Shown: positions 5,720 to 6,720 of the stretch, one piece after another
Position numbering within the stretch: position 1 is the first letter of the stretch
How the letters are laid out: every line of letters begins with the position of its first letter
DNA from: Bacillota bacterium
GTDB taxonomy: Bacteria; Bacillota_E; JAJZYS01; JAILZS01
Length of the DNA stretch: 6,720 nt
Reading direction: 5' to 3'
Assembly: GCA_021817625.1 (NCBI GenBank)
Contig: JAKASY010000111.1
Coordinates: forward strand, 1-6,720
Position numbers and translations under genes: made by a program
Notes under the pieces: generated by a model
The model's database searches: none
The model's input: only the letters and a program-made list of their open reading frames with translations
What the model was told of the DNA's origin: nothing

Positions 5720-5766
5720 AGGAATGGATGTCGGCCCATCTTCGACCACTCGCTGGGAGGTACACC

Positions 5767-6720
5767 ATGCAGCGCCAAGGGGACAAAGGACTGCCCCACA
5801 ACTTGCGCCTCGGCAGCCGCCTGCGCGGCGGCCTCGCCGGCCTTCTTGTCGTCGCCCCCCTGCTCGTCCAGTCGCAGGGGGCGGTCCGGGCGGCTCAGCT
5901 GCAGCTCACAGCCACGGTCGCGCCATCGCCTTTCCTGCCGGCCGGCGGCTCGGCCGACGTCATGGCGAGCCTGAGGACGGCCGGCGGCTCTGCGGCCAGT
6001 CTCGGGGGCGTGAGCGTCACCCTCAGCGGCTCGGGCGGCGGCATCCGCCTCACCCAGCCCACCCGGGCGCAGCGGCAGCGGGGCGTCGTGGCCGTGCTGA
6101 AGGCGGGCGCGGCCACGGGCAGGAGCTCGGTCACGGTCACCGCGCCGGGCGCCGCACCCGAGACCCTGCCCGTGGAGGTGTACAAGAGCCCGGCGCAGCT
6201 CCTGTCGGGCAAGGGCGCGTGGGCCAGCTTCAGCACGTACAGCTCCCTGGGCGCGAGCCTCATCCTGGCACGCAGCGCGCGGGAGGGAGTTACGCACCTC
6301 TACCTCGAGACGACGGGCGTGCGCTTCGTGGGCCAGGCGCAGCTGGACAGCGTCCTGCAGCAGGCCCACAACCTGGGCATCGCCGTGATCGCCTGGGACT
6401 ACGCGGCCCTGAAGCAGGTGCCGGCGGAGATCCGCTCCGCCCGCACCACCGTGAGCTACACGGCGGGCCTCGGCGCCCGGGTCGACGGCCTCGCCGGCGA
6501 CTTCGAGGAGAACCTGTCCGCGGGCGCGATGGCCACGTTCTCGGCCGCCGTGCGCCAGGCACTCGGGCGTACGCGCGCCTACGTGGGCATCATCTACCCA
6601 CCGCAGTTCGGCTTCCCGACGCCCATCGCCACGATGGCGCACTACGTCGACGCGTTCGCGCCCATGGACTACTGGCTGTCGGCCGCCCGTCCCTACTCTC
6701 CGGCGCAGGCAGCGGCCTTC
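5767..6720 (+). CDS. Secreted protein: Ig-like domain plus glycosidase-like TIM-barrel segment (3' end cut)
   Basis: The first 318 residues of an exported protein that runs off the window. The ATG at 5767 has an ideal GGGAGGT five bases upstream. A signal peptide is clear: a basic start, the hydrophobic core GGLAGLLVVAPLLV and likely cleavage after VRA (about residue 42). Residues about 43-145 are Ser/Thr/Gly/Val-rich beta structure resembling bacterial Ig-like (Big_1/invasin-type) domains (LPAGGSADV, ATGRSSVTVTAPG). From about 150 on, the alternation of GVTHLYLETTGVRF, LGIAVIAWDY, DGLAGDFEE (240-248), TRAYVGIIYPP and DAFAPMDYW (ending at 303) looks like strands of a TIM barrel of the glycosidase superfamily. 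D245 or E247 are candidate acid residues. Likely acts outside the cell on polysaccharide or the cell wall, but substrate and exact family are not recognised. It diverges from the PIG-L deacetylase gene. Confidence 0.75.
   Translation, partial: MQRQGDKGLPHNLRLGSRLRGGLAGLLVVAPLLVQSQGAVRAAQLQLTATVAPSPFLPAGGSADVMASLRTAGGSAASLGGVSVTLSGSGGGIRLTQPTRAQRQRGVVAVLKAGAATGRSSVTVTAPGAAPETLPVEVYKSPAQLLSGKGAWASFSTYSSLGASLILARSAREGVTHLYLETTGVRFVGQAQLDSVLQQAHNLGIAVIAWDYAALKQVPAEIRSARTTVSYTAGLGARVDGLAGDFEENLSAGAMATFSAAVRQALGRTRAYVGIIYPPQFGFPTPIATMAHYVDAFAPMDYWLSAARPYSPAQAAAF

Noticed and set aside
5648..5766. Possible riboswitch in the leader of the secreted-protein gene
   Set aside because: Only a simple hairpin is visible; no conserved core of any riboswitch class I know could be matched.
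5587..6642. Minus-strand 351-aa ORF
   Set aside because: Antisense to the secreted-protein gene, which has a signal peptide and an ideal ribosome binding site.
1..6720. CRISPR array, insertion sequence or rRNA
   Set aside because: No regularly spaced repeats, transposase motifs, terminal inverted repeats or rRNA segments were seen.

Overview
The window comes from a GC-rich bacterium. Two 60-base lines I counted inside genes are 68% and 78% GC. Strong Shine-Dalgarno sequences (GGGAGGT, AGGAGGG) precede GTG, TTG and ATG starts, and genes are tightly packed. Together with a PIG-L deacetylase and a DHA2 exporter this fits a high-GC, possibly thermophilic Firmicutes lineage, or less likely an actinobacterium. 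This placement is inference; no marker gene here settles it.

Left part (1-680): AT-richer DNA (57% and 62% GC in two lines counted) with two small minus-strand genes. One encodes an unrecognised 77-aa protein, the other a 62-aa excisionase-like helix-turn-helix protein, and they overlap at TAATG. They lie directly beyond the 3' end of a tRNA-Gly(TCC) gene and its terminator. That is where an integrative element would sit, but no integrase or second attachment site is visible.

Middle (755-3543): a promoter with a perfect 19-bp palindrome at its start site drives a two-gene operon, a TetR-family repressor and a 14-helix DHA2-type MFS exporter. The genes overlap by 11 bases and the operon ends in a large nested hairpin. 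The layout is a self-regulated efflux switch: repressor on its own operator, effector unknown. The exporter has an unusually long loop (about 190 residues) before its last helix.

Right part (3544-6720): a two-helix potassium-channel-like protein fused to a cytoplasmic RCK (TrkA-N/TrkA-C) domain, with a selectivity filter reading TLGDQS instead of TVGYGD. It converges on a PIG-L (LmbE-like) zinc deacetylase gene; only 19 bases separate the stop codons. After a 398-bp divergent intergenic region comes the 5' part of a secreted protein with an Ig-like domain followed by a glycosidase-like TIM-barrel segment, cut off by the window end.

Most of the window is recognisable housekeeping or accessory content. 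The items most worth checking are the non-canonical channel filter, the enlarged exporter loop, the tRNA-adjacent small genes with tandem GGGACCA repeats, and the secreted barrel protein. I see no clear evidence of a wholly new multi-gene system.
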